From NCBI GenBank assembly GCA_032622095.1, contig CP136061.1, positions 125,192,754 to 125,256,753 of the forward strand: DNA of 64,000 bases. Reading direction: 5' to 3'. The translations under genes were made by a program, and so were the position numbers. Below the pieces are notes generated by a model. It was not told the DNA's origin. It worked only from the letters and a program-made list of their open reading frames with translations, and searched no databases. Origin of the DNA: Siphonodentalium dalli. Lineage: Eukaryota; Mollusca; Scaphopoda; Gadilida; Siphonodentaliidae. This document shows, in pieces, positions 23,011 through 34,492 of this stretch. How positions within the stretch are numbered: the first letter of the stretch is position 1; each line of letters starts with the position of its first letter.

Positions 23011-24187
23011 AGCCACGACTGTCACATACTTGTAATTGCAAATACTTTTTTCATTCCATTGAAATATACTTGGAAAAACAGGCATTAGCTACGAAAATCC
23101 AGCCATGCACCAAATATATTTTGGCGGTAATTTTGATATCGATTACATGGCAATCTCGAGCAAAGTTGAGTTTGTCACTCTTATTTCTCTTGTTCAAACA
23201 TCGCTGAGAATATAGCCAAATGTGTGCTTTTACGCCAGTCCGCTGCTCTATCTTCGTTTGCTACGTGTTTTAGGTCGAGCAATATTGTAGTTAACCGAAG
23301 TTAATGGAAACTATACTCTGTTTCTGATTTCATGGGTCTGTAAGAACTTACTCATAATATAATCGCGCCTCTAACATTTATCCTCTGCGCAACATACGTG
23401 TGCGCCATTATGTCCCTAAAACTGTCTCTTTGGGCTCGTATTCACCAGCTGGATTTATCATAGCCCATGCAGCTATATGTGGTCGTCGATCGGACTGACA
23501 TCGCGGCGGTATATGCGTATCCAATTAAGGGGATTTGACGGTTACATATTGGCCACACGTGTTGGTCGCCTTCGCATGTAGCAGTATACATGCATGATTG
23601 GTTAATTTCAATTAAGGGCAGCGTTTTTGCATACTAACATCCACATTCTTGAACGTAAAGAGACCAGAAGTATCCACCAGCCCGATTATATCATAAAAAC
23701 TCATGTTGTAGAGAGATTCAGTCCGAGTCTATTTGCGGATTTTATCCGGTGAGTGTTCGCGATTTAATCGTGAGGCGGTGTCGATTGATAAATGGCAAAT
23801 ATGATATATTGGTTCAATCATATATCGACGGTAGTGTATGTCGTGAATGCTATAGCGAAGGTAGAATGTGCGTTCAGCCGCTTGTTAATAAACTACCCGG
23901 TTTATAAAATAAACCGAGTTGGGGAATACGATCCCTGGTGTGTTACTCGTGGCCCTGCGAACCAGTCTGAATGAATCCAGCTTATTCAACAACTACTCGT
24001 CCTATAGCCAGAAACATATAGCAGGAATATCATTACTTTCAAAAGAGTTGATCCAGTGTCAGTCAACGACAAATCGTGACAGGACGCGACCGGACGAAAT
24101 AAGACAGTCGCGTGGAATTTATAAAGCGAATCATTGGTGGCGGCATCAAACTGCCACGGAAGCTATATATACATATCGATGGCAATA
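23011..24187. other. Non-coding stretch before a LINE tail
   Basis: No recognised gene. The 107-codon frame at 23919-24242 does not show LINE motifs; it runs antiphase to the recognisable LINE frame that starts near 24188. Confidence 0.4.
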
Positions 24188-26285
24188 TAAAGGATGTCTG
24201 AATGTTTCAGACTGGCAAATGCGATTTTACCTCTGCGGATAGAAACCGGTCGTTTTAGAAACGAGAAAATCGAACAAAGAATCTGCATTATGTGCAGCTC
24301 TGACAAAGTTGAAGACGAAAAACATTTTCTTTTTTATTGTCCCTTTTACAATGACATCCGGATGTCTCTTTTAAATTCCGTCCCAAGATATATTAACGAC
24401 ATGTTTAACCCTTTGAACCCGTAACACCGATATTTAGGTGCAAACGAACCGTGACTATATCCCGTAACACCGATATTTCGGTGCAGCGACGACATGATTT
24501 GGTAGCAAATTTATATATAGTATAACGAGCGTTAGACCCACTGATTTATATTTAAATTGCCCCCACATATGTCAGCGGCGCCCATGGTGCGTATGGAATG
24601 GTTGACCGCTAGTATCGGGTAGAAATATATGCGCATGCGCATAGCATATAATCTACAAAAACATACGATATTTTAAGCGAACTGTGCCGCTATATTTACG
24701 GCATATAATTTCGTGTTCCCCGTGTGTGTACAGAACAGACATAATTTAGACACACAATTTCAGTTAAAATTACCCTCGCGTATATTAACCAGTGTTCTGC
24801 TACATATGGGGAAGGGTCTATCGCATATGAAGTTGATTTATTCGCGCATGCGCAGACTAGCGCAATGACAAATAAATGGTTTATAACGTACTTATACACG
24901 ACATACCCACTAATATATATATTTAAATTGGCCTATTGAAGTCAGCATTGCAGAGGTGTCTATATGGATTGGCTGCCCGCTAGAAACGGCCAGGAAAATA
25001 TGCGCATGGGCGCAGGCTATAATTCATTTTAAAAAATGCGTTTAAGTGAAATGTGGCGCTATATATGACATTTTGTTGCATGTTTCACATGTTAGTACAG
25101 TAGATACAATCTAGACAGCTTACTTGAACAATGGGGCCACGATATGTTACGGGAAATTACGTTGTTTCTGGTCTCTGTAATATCAGTCTCTGTTGTGCCA
25201 CATGCAGCAAAAAGTCTATCGCATATCAAGTTGACTTACTCGCGCATGGTCAGGTATATATTAATTTCACATTAGGATATTGGTTGCATCGAAACGCAAT
25301 TCGCTGATGTATAATTACAACGTTATAAGCTAGAATTCGTTTGTCCTGCAAATTTCGGGTAGTTGCCTAGTAACCGTTTCTAAGGCGAGATCGGGTGGCC
25401 AAGTCTCCCGATCTTACAATGATCAGTGGTCCGTGCATGCATATATCATGCCTGCACAGTTTCAGGTAGCTGTCCCCTTTCAACATAACCAACACCATGC
25501 GACTAGACACTGTCTAAATTAAGTCAAAACATACCACTGAATGGTTAGTGCAATTATGTCATTCGATCACTTGTGGTATTTGCTTAGCAACCGTTGCTAC
25601 CCTTAAATGGGATATTTGGTTCACTATTCTGGTCGGGTATATATCAAATTTCATGTTAGGGTAGTACCTGCATCAAAAAACGCAATCACTGAGGTTGAAT
25701 TACGACGCTATAAGCTATATTTACATTTTCCAGTCAATTCCGGGTAGTTGCCTAGCAACCGTTACCAAGGAGTTGCCGCGAGGCAAAGTCTCGCGATCTT
25801 ATAATGATCGCTGATCCATCGGGGACAAACCTGTAAAGTTTCAGACCGGTGTCGCAATTTGAACATAATCAACACCATGCTACTAGACACTGTCAAATTT
25901 AAGCGGACATACCACTGGGAGCCCCGGGTCAGGGTGTCGATCACTGTGGGGCGCCAGGGTTCAAAGGGTTAAAACAGACCACATTGACGACTCTTTTAGT
26001 GAGCTAATGTTATTTCCCCGACAACTAGCAAAATTTCTTTTTGATGCTTTTATGCGAAGAAACGATTCATATACTGGTAAATTATACACCAAACATATAA
26101 GTATACAAAATATAGAAACCCGAATATCTCCAAATTGTGTAAGACTGATTAAAATGAAATTCTCTACTTTATATTCTCTTTATATCATCACTGAGGATAG
26201 TCCACATGTGTTGGACCAAACCATATACATACTTATACTATTAAGCGTGACATATAGGCCCTATGGGCCGGGTGCTAATTGTAAT
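24188..26285 (+). pseudogene. LINE C-terminal fragment split by a TTAA element
   Basis: The left part (24188-24404) reads LPLRIETGRFRNEKIEQR, then a Cys/His pattern with CIMC, VEDEKHFLFYCPFYNDIR. This matches the C-terminal zinc-knuckle tail of a common invertebrate LINE family. The right part (25973-26100) continues in frame with SELMLFPRQLAKFLFDAFMR. Removing 24409-25968 plus one TTAA restores one continuous frame across the junction. The 3' region ends with AGGCCCTATGGGCCGGGTG and a (TA)n at 26290-26309, a 3'-end style seen in this LINE type. It is 5'-truncated; the upstream limit is uncertain. Confidence 0.78.
24409..25968. mobile_element. 1,560-bp piggyBac-type non-autonomous element
   Basis: Perfect 12-bp inverted termini, CCCTTTGAACCC at 24409-24420 and GGGTTCAAAGGG at 25957-25968, flanked by TTAA at 24405-24408 and 25969-25972. 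A CCY-type terminus with TTAA duplication is the piggyBac hallmark. Internally two segments are each duplicated in tandem: about 24530-24865 with 24900-25255, and about 25256-25552 with 25636-25918. A subterminal CCCGTAACACCGATATTTNG repeat occurs twice near the left end. No transposase frame. Confidence 0.92.
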
Positions 26286-26289
26286 TGAA

Positions 26290-26309
26290 ATATATATATA
26301 TATATATAT
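26290..26309. repeat. (TA)n microsatellite
   Basis: About ten TA units directly after the LINE 3' end. Confidence 0.9.
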
Positions 26310-26348
26310 TAATGATTTATGTATTGCACATGTCACGTTAATAAATGA

Positions 26349-26351
<3 letters not shown>

Positions 26352-26431
<80 letters not shown>

Positions 26432-26466
26432 TCTCTCTCTCTCTCTCCCTCTCTCTCTCTCTCTCT
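26352..26466 (+). repeat. (TC)n microsatellite, 115 bp
   Basis: About 57 TC units with two single-base interruptions (CTCCCTC). The Ser-Leu open frames across it are artefacts. Confidence 0.97.
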
Positions 26467-27879
26467 GTTCAATAATTTGGATTCCCTGAGACTGCCTTCG
26501 AACCTATTTGTATACATACATGTAAATGTTCGATCGTTTTCAGCATATTCGCGCCTATAGCGCAGAAGAGCAGGTCGAACGAATTCGGCATGTGACTTCG
26601 ATAAATCGGTTATGGTGACGCATATATCTGAGATGAAGCGGGTCGATCTCCGGTCCAGTCGCCTGCCGCGGAACTCTGATATGCATGCATCATTGTTGTC
26701 GGTTTAGGTGCGTCTGGTGTAACACAAGCGCTCTCTTAAGGAACCGAGAAGTTACAAATAGCGCCAAACCATCTACAATAGTTGACTTATTGAATTATTG
26801 GGATATCGAACCATACATTCAATTACTTAATTCATGTTGGCTCAGGAGATACCGTGACCATATTGTACTCGGTTCGTTTCGATAGGATTGTGTCTGATTC
26901 ATAAAATTACAAGCCAATGTCGGTACAGTACACACACATTTGCTGCATTGCTTGTTGTTCAGAAGACACCATCGAGGGAAATTAGCTCCCGCTATTTCTC
27001 CCCAATGCAGTCAATTGGTGTTTTATTATATATGGCACAATTCTCGAATTGCACCAACCGTGTTTTCAGCAGGCTAATAGTTCGAAGAATGCAGCCCGGG
27101 CGATAGTTCGCTTGTTAAAATTCTCGCCTCGCGACAACCGCCGCGTCGGCAGGCAGGTAATAACTCGAGGGCTACATATAACCCGGGTGATAGTCCGCAA
27201 TGATCAAAACTACTATATGTTTGCAACATACCATATGATCCTATATGCGAACTTTAGGTATATAATAATGACATTATTGTACACCTAGTCGTGAAATATG
27301 ATGGCTAATGTGAGGGCAATTCTCAGTAATGTTACAAAACACGTTCGTCTTATCACAAGCCTCAATTTGCTAAGATTCCCCCGTCCAATTTGTCAGAATA
27401 ATATTTTTACGTCTACGTTATTACCCGAATTTATATCATTCGCGAAAAATCAATTCATGGGAGACATTGGCCCGATTCGTCATCCCGAGTTCAATGTCGA
27501 AATTGATAGGGTCGCTTTTTCTTTCTGCCACACTGACAGCCGTGAGTATCCGGTCGTCGCTGCTTGTATTAGAAGCTAAAGTGTGAATGAATCTTGACCT
27601 AATTAATTCGCCCTGTGACCGTAGGGAAATGACTATTATTTGTATCCTATTTAGAATCAATTATAGGCTCAGGAACCTACGTCACTAGTGTGATCTATTA
27701 ACCGTCGATTGAGCAGAGCGGATAGCTGCTACATGTATCTGGAACTCAGTTGAGCTAAATATGTGTTGCATGAGTTGTACTTACAAATGGAAGGGATTAC
27801 ACATATGTGCATTCTACGAACATCTAATAAATGGCCGAGGCTAATGATGTTAAAAATCGGGACACAATCTATAGCTATT
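26467..27879. other. Non-coding stretch
   Basis: No gene I can support. Several open frames of 60-93 codons overlap in different frames without domains or splice structure. Confidence 0.4.
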
Positions 27880-27982
27880 TTCGATTTTCGAATTTCTTAT
27901 TGTAAATAATGTACATATTGTAAATTTGTTTTCTCCATACCTTTATTTATAATGTGATGAGAATAAAGAATTGAATTGAATG
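27880..27982 (+). mobile_element. Possible LINE 3' end fragment
   Basis: The segment has AATGTACATATTGTAAATTT, then CCTTTATTTATAATGTGATG and AATAAAGAATTGAATTGAAT. A polyadenylation-like AATAAAG followed by short TTGAA repeats is typical of CR1/Jockey-type 3' ends. No coding portion is visible upstream. Confidence 0.45.
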
Positions 27983-28206
27983 CGCATTTTCACAGCTCAT
28001 GTACTAGTTTAACCCGTCAGACAAATGTTGATATATGTTTTATGTTAAATTTAAAATAAAAACGGCTTTGGGCTAGAGACTTGATGGGTGACGTACATGT
28101 AGGTCCTTGGTCTCAAATGAGCGGTCTTACTACATACATGGTTAAGTTGCAGCTCACACATGCTAATTTCACATTGACTCATGAGAGTGTCACCACTCTC
28201 ATCGGT

Positions 28207-28700
28207 GTTATACATTGATAATATGTTGTGAATCTGTGGTATACATGGGTGAGATCCTGCGAATCTGTGTTATACATGGATGAGATGTTGTGAATATGTG
28301 TTATACATGGATGATATGTTGTGAATCTGTGGTATACATGGGTGAGATCCTGCGAATCTGTGTTATACATTGATAATATGTTGTGAATCTGTGGTATACA
28401 TGGGTGAGATCCTGCGAATCTGTGTTATACATGGATGAGATGTTGTGAATATGTGTTATGCATGGATGATATGTTGTGAATCTGTGGTATACATGGGTGA
28501 GATCCTGCGAATCTGTGTTATACATGGATGAGATGTTGTGAATATGTGTTATACATGGGTGATATGCTGCGAATATGTGGTACATGGATGAGATGCTGCG
28601 AATATGTGGTATACATGGGTGATATGCTGAGAATAGTTGGTATACGTGGGTGAGATATTGCGAATTTATGGTACATGGGTGAGATGTTGCGAATCTGTTG
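28207..28700. repeat. 31-bp minisatellite, about 16 copies
   Basis: The unit is about GTGAATCTGTGGTATACATG followed by GGTGAGATCCT. Variants alternate (GTGAATATGTG, GCGAATCTGTG), giving a higher-order pattern of three or four units. Because 31 is not a multiple of three, the minus strand stays open and reads as a 31-residue repeat; I do not consider it a gene. Confidence 0.93.
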
Positions 28701-28776
28701 GTCGTGAGCATGGCTGAGACACAACCACGATTGCCTTTCTACACAAATAATGATTGGTTCAAACTGTACTCTTTAA

Positions 28777-28949
28777 CCCTTTCATGACGGGAGCTGCGCT
28801 GGTACAGCATTAAAGTTCCTGTGCCAGTGCATTCTCTTATATATGTGAGTCTCACATATGGAGCCTCGCATATAGAGACTCGCATATATAAGAGAATGCA
28901 CTGGCACAGGGATTTAGTAAATTTTCAGGAACATCTAGCAATGGAAGGG
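28777..28949. mobile_element. 173-bp TTAA-flanked micro-element with internal hairpin
   Basis: TTAA at 28773-28776 and 28950-28953. The ends are CCCTTTCATGAC and, inverted, CCCTTCCATTGC. Inside, CCTGTGCCAGTGCATTCTCT then TATATATG pairs with its complement near 28880-28909 to form a long hairpin. Termini beginning CCCTT with TTAA suggest a piggyBac-derived MITE. Confidence 0.82.
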
Positions 28950-29125
28950 TTAAGGGCATAATTCCTATATACTTCCGACATATCAGTGTAGGCTTTCCGA
29001 TTGAACCGTGATAATGTTAACACAATTGTTAACATGTTAGTGCCTAATTTGATTGCATTGGGAGAGTGCCTTCATATATAAGTTGACAAAGTGTGTGCCC
29101 CAATCCATTTTTGTATTATTATACC

Positions 29126-30348
29126 GGGGGGGGGGGCGGTGTCTGCAATGTTTTTTTCCGAACACTAGGCGGGGGTGGGTGGGTGGGTGGTTCAGCAGCC
29201 CGGCTTACACGTTTTTCCTGGCCCTGTAATTTTTTTCCTAGAGTAATTTTATTCAAAATAATGGGACAAAAGGCTTTAAGAATGCTTCTATTATGTAATA
29301 AGTGTGCACTTAACTCTTGGTAAGGGGTTGAGTTCACCATCAGTTAATAATGAGGGATGACACCAATGGGTAATAAAAAGATCAGCTTGCTAAATGTTTT
29401 CATCAAGGATCTATCAATGCACATTGACATGGAAAGGCTCAGATTTAAACAGTTCTATTAAAAATCATTTATTCAACCTGATATAAATGAAAACATAACA
29501 CAATAACAAATTCTTCAAATAAATGTCAATTCTTGACAGAACTCTTCAAATAAAAATATTCAAAATACCATAATAAGATAAAACAAAGGTTTTAAAACAA
29601 AATTTGACCGATTTCAACGATATTCGGTATATGGGTCTAGGATCACCTCCAGATAAGAGTTGTCAAATTTGAATGATTTTTTATGAAAAATATGGCCGCT
29701 GGCAACCATCTTGGATTTTAATCTTTGCATCACTAAATCCTTTAACACACTCTGCAGACCTTATCCCTCATCCGATCACCAATCTTCATATGGATCTGAA
29801 ATGTGACCTCTCGATTGGTGCCTACCATTTTTTACCGAATTTTGTAAAAAAAAAAAACATGGCTGCCAGTGGACATCTTGGATTTTACTCTTTGTATGAC
29901 CAAATCCTTTAGCACACCTTACAGGTCACTTTTCTCATCCAATCGTCACCAAATTTCATATGGATCTTCGAGGTGACCTCTAGATGGGAGCCTCCATTTT
30001 TCCCCAAAATTTGTTTAAAACAAACATGGCCACCAGCAGCCATCTTGGATTTCAAATGTCAATCCATCAGCACACCCTACAGCCCACATTTATTGGAGAA
30101 TTGTTTTGAAACTTTACAGTCTTGATGGTAAATAAAAAGTAGGAATCCTTCTATAATCATGATACGGAACATTGATCGGATAAGATCAGGAAAACTGAGT
30201 AAAATAGTCATTTGAAGCAGTTTCGAGGGGTAGGTCCCTATCCCAGAATCGGAAAAGATAAAAATTAGGGGGTGGTGGGTACACAGAGAGTGGGGGGAAA
30301 TATTTTGCGCCTAGTGTCCGGAAATTTTTTCCTGACCCCCCCCCCCTG
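29126..30348. mobile_element. 1.2-kb hAT-like non-autonomous element with poly-G ends
   Basis: An 8-bp direct repeat ATTATACC flanks it (29118-29125 and 30349-30356). The right end inverted reads CAGGGGGGGGGG, the left end GGGGGGGGGGCGG; further in, both ends share CCGRACACTAGGCG. An 8-bp duplication with CAGGGG termini is hAT-like. It contains three ~168-bp tandem units (29685-30100) and no transposase frame. The left terminal CA is not clear. Confidence 0.72.
29685..30100 (+). repeat. Three tandem ~168-bp units inside the hAT-like element
   Basis: Each unit starts with ATGGCYGCYRGYRNNCATCT then TGGATTT at about 29692, 29862 and 30026. It goes on to CAAATCCTTTARCACACY, then ATATGGATCT and GTGACCTCT. 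The pattern of a palindromic GGCCGCYGG..CCATCTTGG start is common in marine invertebrate repeats. Confidence 0.85.
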
Positions 30349-30356
30349 ATTATACC

Positions 30357-31104
30357 AATAAAATATGTTTCAAGTCAAGTCAAGCGATAACGTTAGCCTA
30401 GTGAGCTTATAATTGCAAACAGAGAGCAGACGATCCAAATTTCCTCATCTATTATTTCGCGTGTCAATAGTCCTTGCTAACTCCGATCGAAAGTTACATT
30501 ATAACGACCCAAACAAAAGTAGTAGAAAATCGCATTGATTCTGCCGAAACTATGCCCTAATTTGATGAAAGGACGGACGACGCCGTGTCAATGCTACATA
30601 TTGTTATTTGGTGGAATTCGGATTGATTAAATAGATGTCGTTCTGATTTGGCGTTGTTAGCGACCTGATAGTCTTCGAGACAGCTTCTCGACTTGATTGT
30701 TCCATAGGAGACGGCTCCATGTCGGCCACCAACGCTTGCTGTGAAATCCACGTTTTCACCATAACTCATTGTTTATAACAACTACACATAGTATGTAATA
30801 TGGTCTTTTATTGTGAATATCATCTGGCGGTAATCAACCTACTTTGTAAATGAGTTTGTATACCTGTATCCCCTATTTATTTTAATATATGTTTGCCCCA
30901 TGGGATTTCTCCCAATGTAAGGCATCTTTATATTTTGTCCCAATTAAAGCGACTTGTTTTCTTCACTAATTAAGCTATACTTAGTAATGTATTGCTTGTG
31001 ACACGTCCCGGTGATTAAACAGTGCGACAAATACATGAACTATTTATTTACTATGAGTGTCTCTGCAATTGCTTCGCGAAATACTCACTGACGAGTGGTT
31101 GCCT
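30357..31104. other. Non-coding stretch with one unexplained minus-strand frame
   Basis: Minus-strand 30557-30769 gives 70 codons from an ATG preceded by AACA (MSYGENVDFTASVGGR start). Its composition looks protein-like but I recognise no domain and see no convincing splice donor. It could be a small first exon or chance. Confidence 0.25.
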
Positions 31105-31106
31105 TA

Positions 31107-31165
31107 TGAAATGTTTAGATAGTAAGATAAACAAGCGACCATAACTTTATTACCTAAACATTTCT
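31107..31165. mobile_element. 59-bp TA-flanked micro-hairpin
   Basis: GAAATGTTTAGATAGTAA at the left pairs with the right end CCTAAACATTTC, and TA lies on both sides (31105-31106 and 31166-31167). A sister copy lies at 43978-44038. Confidence 0.6.
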
Positions 31166-31554
31166 TATTAATGAGTTTGAATCATCGAGTATACTTATAG
31201 AATCTGTTCCCAGTCTGTCGTCTGCTTCTGAATGTCCTTTCAAACGAATAATAGGCATTTCCCATGTATACATTTTTGTTATATTTTCATCAACTTTTTA
31301 CGTCAAAATATAAAATCATATCCCCACTCCCTGAAGAAGAAAGATAATAGTCCTACTCTCAAGATGTTATCCTACTCTCAGCACTGCGTCATGACGTCAA
31401 TTTTATGTAATTCGGTATCCTTGCGCGTTATTTTAACAGAAATGGCTGGTGATTTTGTAGCTTTAAGAATGTATTAGGTCTAACTGTGTGTTTCATTGTG
31501 GTATGGGTCATACAAAACTGGTATAGAAAATATAATAAACACAACCGTCAACTA

Positions 31555-31676
31555 TTCTGAGTAGCGTATGTGTTTTCTGCTCTCGTGAGATGCGAGGTTT
31601 ATTTTCACTCGGCAGGCGCCTCGTAAAAGTAATCTTCGCATCTCACTCGAGGAGCAAAACCGTACGCTACTCAGAA
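31555..31676. repeat. 122-bp imperfect inverted repeat
   Basis: Ends TTCTGAGTAGCGTA and TACGCTACTCAGAA are perfect complements; the arms continue with GTTTTCTGCTC..GAGATGCGAGG against its imperfect complement. MITE-like, with no identified target duplication. Confidence 0.78.
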
Positions 31677-32049
31677 CAGTTAACTATTATGTATATATGC
31701 ATGAGTGTGATAATCAATTTATTAAATGAATGATTAAAGAACATTCCATGTTAATAACTTCTTAATTTGGGAAAATTAAAGACCGTTTACATGTATAGCC
31801 CTTATATGAGGGACAATGATGAAGACGACTGATACAGTTTGTGACTTCGGTATGTATTTGCGGAGTAACAGCATTTCGTGTAATATCGTCCAACATTTAT
31901 TTGGTCGCCGGACATATATGCAGATTGAGCCACTTTACGTTGGTAATACGAAATATTGAACCGGTCATGCGCGTTGACGTTACATTTTCTTATCAGCATC
32001 GCGTTGCCCTACCATACGTGAATCAGCAAGATCAAGCAATATCATAATG
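31677..32049. other. Non-coding gap
   Basis: Nothing recognised. Confidence 0.35.
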
Positions 32050-32345
32050 TGTAAATAGGCAGGACCCACCAACATCGTGTATAAATCAGCAGAAACTACA
32101 AATATAGCGAAATAAACTTATACCAATAGCATAGCGAAATAAACAGGACCCACCAATATCCTTCAGTTGAATCAGCAGGACCCGCCGATCTCACAACAAA
32201 ATAAACAGGACCCACCTTCCACCAAAGCTAAATCAGCACGATCTACCAACAACATAGCTACATTTAAATCAGCAGGACCAACCAACCTCATAGCGAAATA
32301 AGCACTAGCCATCAACACCTAGCTAAATCGACAGCAAAGGCGAAC
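32050..32345 (+). repeat. Degenerate tandem repeat, unit about 35-45 bp
   Basis: Seven or eight diverged copies of AAATCAGCAGGACCCACCAA followed by an ATC/ATAGC segment, with spacer variation. The last partial copy ends TAGCAGGACCAGG just before GTAAGTACAG near 32370, which looks like a splice donor. No open reading frame spans the repeat. Confidence 0.72.
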
Positions 32346-34080
32346 ATTATAATTTTATAGCAGGACCAGGGTAAGTACAGTGTTATCACATTTGGTGTGG
32401 AATTCGTGCTTTATAACTGCCATGCTAATAGCATGCTTCACACTCCCCAAAAATACAAGTATTTGTTGCAACAACACACTAACATCGTTAGGTTATACCT
32501 AGTCCAAGCTTGGTTTGACGTAAATCAGCTTGTGGAATGGGTTGGAAGTATGCCGTTTACGTCGACGTCCCGTGTATATATTTTCATATAACAAACTTTA
32601 CTCCCACATCGAGTGGCGGAACTGTTTGTCCATTTTAAGCGATTTTACCCCCACATCAATTCACGATGCTATATATATACGTAGGACAGAGTGACATATT
32701 ACAATAATGATGTATTATAACCTAACTTCCATGTGGAATTGCGCATAGGATATCACGAGTAACCTCGGTATGTTGACATTTAACCAAGGACTGTCACTTC
32801 GCGAGGTCAAATGAGTTCGTATTTATGTAAATATTGTGATAAAATATATTTCTCACATTACATTACCACTTTAAGCTGACAACTCTGAAGTTTAGACAAA
32901 ATATAATACTTTCTATGGAATAAACCGGTTTACTTTCACGATTCTGACATTTTATTACAATATTAATTGGGAATTTTATATGAGGGGGTCAACAACGGTA
33001 AACCCAGGTACAGAACAACATATACACATATACACGGGACTTCGGCGTAAAACACCATTATCCAAACCGATTTCACAAGCTGGTTGAGGTCGAACAAAAA
33101 CTTATCCACCATTGTAGCAGAATCTTTCTGATACGGTTTGGGATCTCCACAAAGCTGGGGGTTAATACGGTCTGACTTGACGAGGGAGGGTTAAAATGGT
33201 TAACTACATCACACCGGGGATATACAAGTTTAATTACGGATGTTGGACGAGTTCAATCGAATACATAGGCACGTAGGATGTATCCAAAGCGGTAAATGAT
33301 GCAGAGCTCATTTAACTCGCGTATTGAGATGGGGTAATTAGGCACGCGTATGCGACAAATTACTCCGCTAAAACAGCGCTGTTGGCAAAGAAAATGAATT
33401 AATGACACCAAAGGGAAAAGCCCGCTGTCTTTATATCCGAGGAGTCTTTTTCTGTCTGTCCGGGCTCTATGTTTTTGTCACGCACATCCAATTCACATCG
33501 TACCAAAGCAGATTGATATATCTTTGCCGTGATTGTCAATCTGATATCACGATATAGGGTTCAAAAGATTTCTTCTCTCAGACTAATTCTACAAAAGAAA
33601 GCGTGACAAAGAATGGCACAAGGAACATTTGTCGGTGTGTTGGTGGTCTGTCATAAATATACGGCTCTGTTTCCTAGTTATCACCGCGTCGATAGTTGTG
33701 TTCTTCTATGCCACATTGCACCACCCACTAACACGATATGTTGTCAGTGTATATATTCACTTGTTGGTTGGACTACCATAGAGACTGACCAATTGGTCGA
33801 TCGAATGAAGGACTAACTGAATGATAGACTGAATTTCTGGTTGGGTCAGTCCTATTAGCCGGTGACAGAACAGATTGTGGAACCAATCCATTCACGGTTG
33901 GATGGAAGACATGATATCTGGCGAAATGGCTACCTGACTGATTCGTACATCGATTGGTTGACTGGCACACAGCTGATTGCGTCGCCCCACAAGCTGACGT
34001 CTTTCGCGACGTACGTTCGTTACGTTTTCAGGGGATCATGAACACATGCACGAATAGAAGGTGCGAATATTATATCGGCA
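32346..34080. other. Non-coding stretch
   Basis: No supportable gene. TCAGTCCTATTAGCC occurs near 33846 and again near 34197, on either side of the start of the inverted repeat at 34083. Confidence 0.4.
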
Positions 34081-34082
34081 AG

Positions 34083-34492
34083 AACAGGCCTAAAAATATG
34101 GTGTCGGTCGTTTTCAAAATGAGGTCCACAGAGCGTGAATTTGGTGACGATACCCCGCACAGCGGGTTAACAGACTAAATTCACCCTCTGGGGACCTCAG
34201 TCCTATTAGCCCTCATCTTCTCTGAATATATCTTTATTAAGAAATAAAAAAAAATTCAAACTTGTTAGAATGTTTCTTTTTTGTTAGTTTAGTTTCTCTA
34301 TATCTCCAACTTGCAGACGATACAATGCACAATTGAAGTGCCCAATCACCATCGATAACGATAACAGATGAGGGCATGCGGAATGAGTTCTCCAGATGAT
34401 GAATTTGTAGACGCTAGCCCCTTGTGCGTCACAAAATCCACCATCTTGGGACCTCATTTTGCAAATGTCCTGCATCATATTTTGGGGCCTGT
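34083..34492. mobile_element. 410-bp inverted-repeat MITE-like element
   Basis: The left arm (about 34083-34150) has AACAGGCCTAAAAATATGRT, then TTTTCAAAATGAGGTCC and GAATTTGGTGACG. The right arm (about 34420-34492) is the inverted equivalent with GAACAGGCCCCAAAATATGA, then TTTGCAAAATGAGGTCC. No coding and no clear target duplication. Confidence 0.65.

Noticed and set aside
24421-25956. Transposase inside the piggyBac-type element
   Set aside because: No frame longer than about 70 codons and no DDE-type motif; the interior is two tandemly duplicated non-coding modules.
26263-26560. Ser-Leu-rich proteins
   Set aside because: They are translations of the (TC)n microsatellite.
28179-28724. Repeat-containing secreted or structural protein, or CRISPR array
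   Set aside because: The open frames are by-products of a 31-bp minisatellite with no unique spacers; CRISPR is not expected in a eukaryotic genome and units are contiguous.
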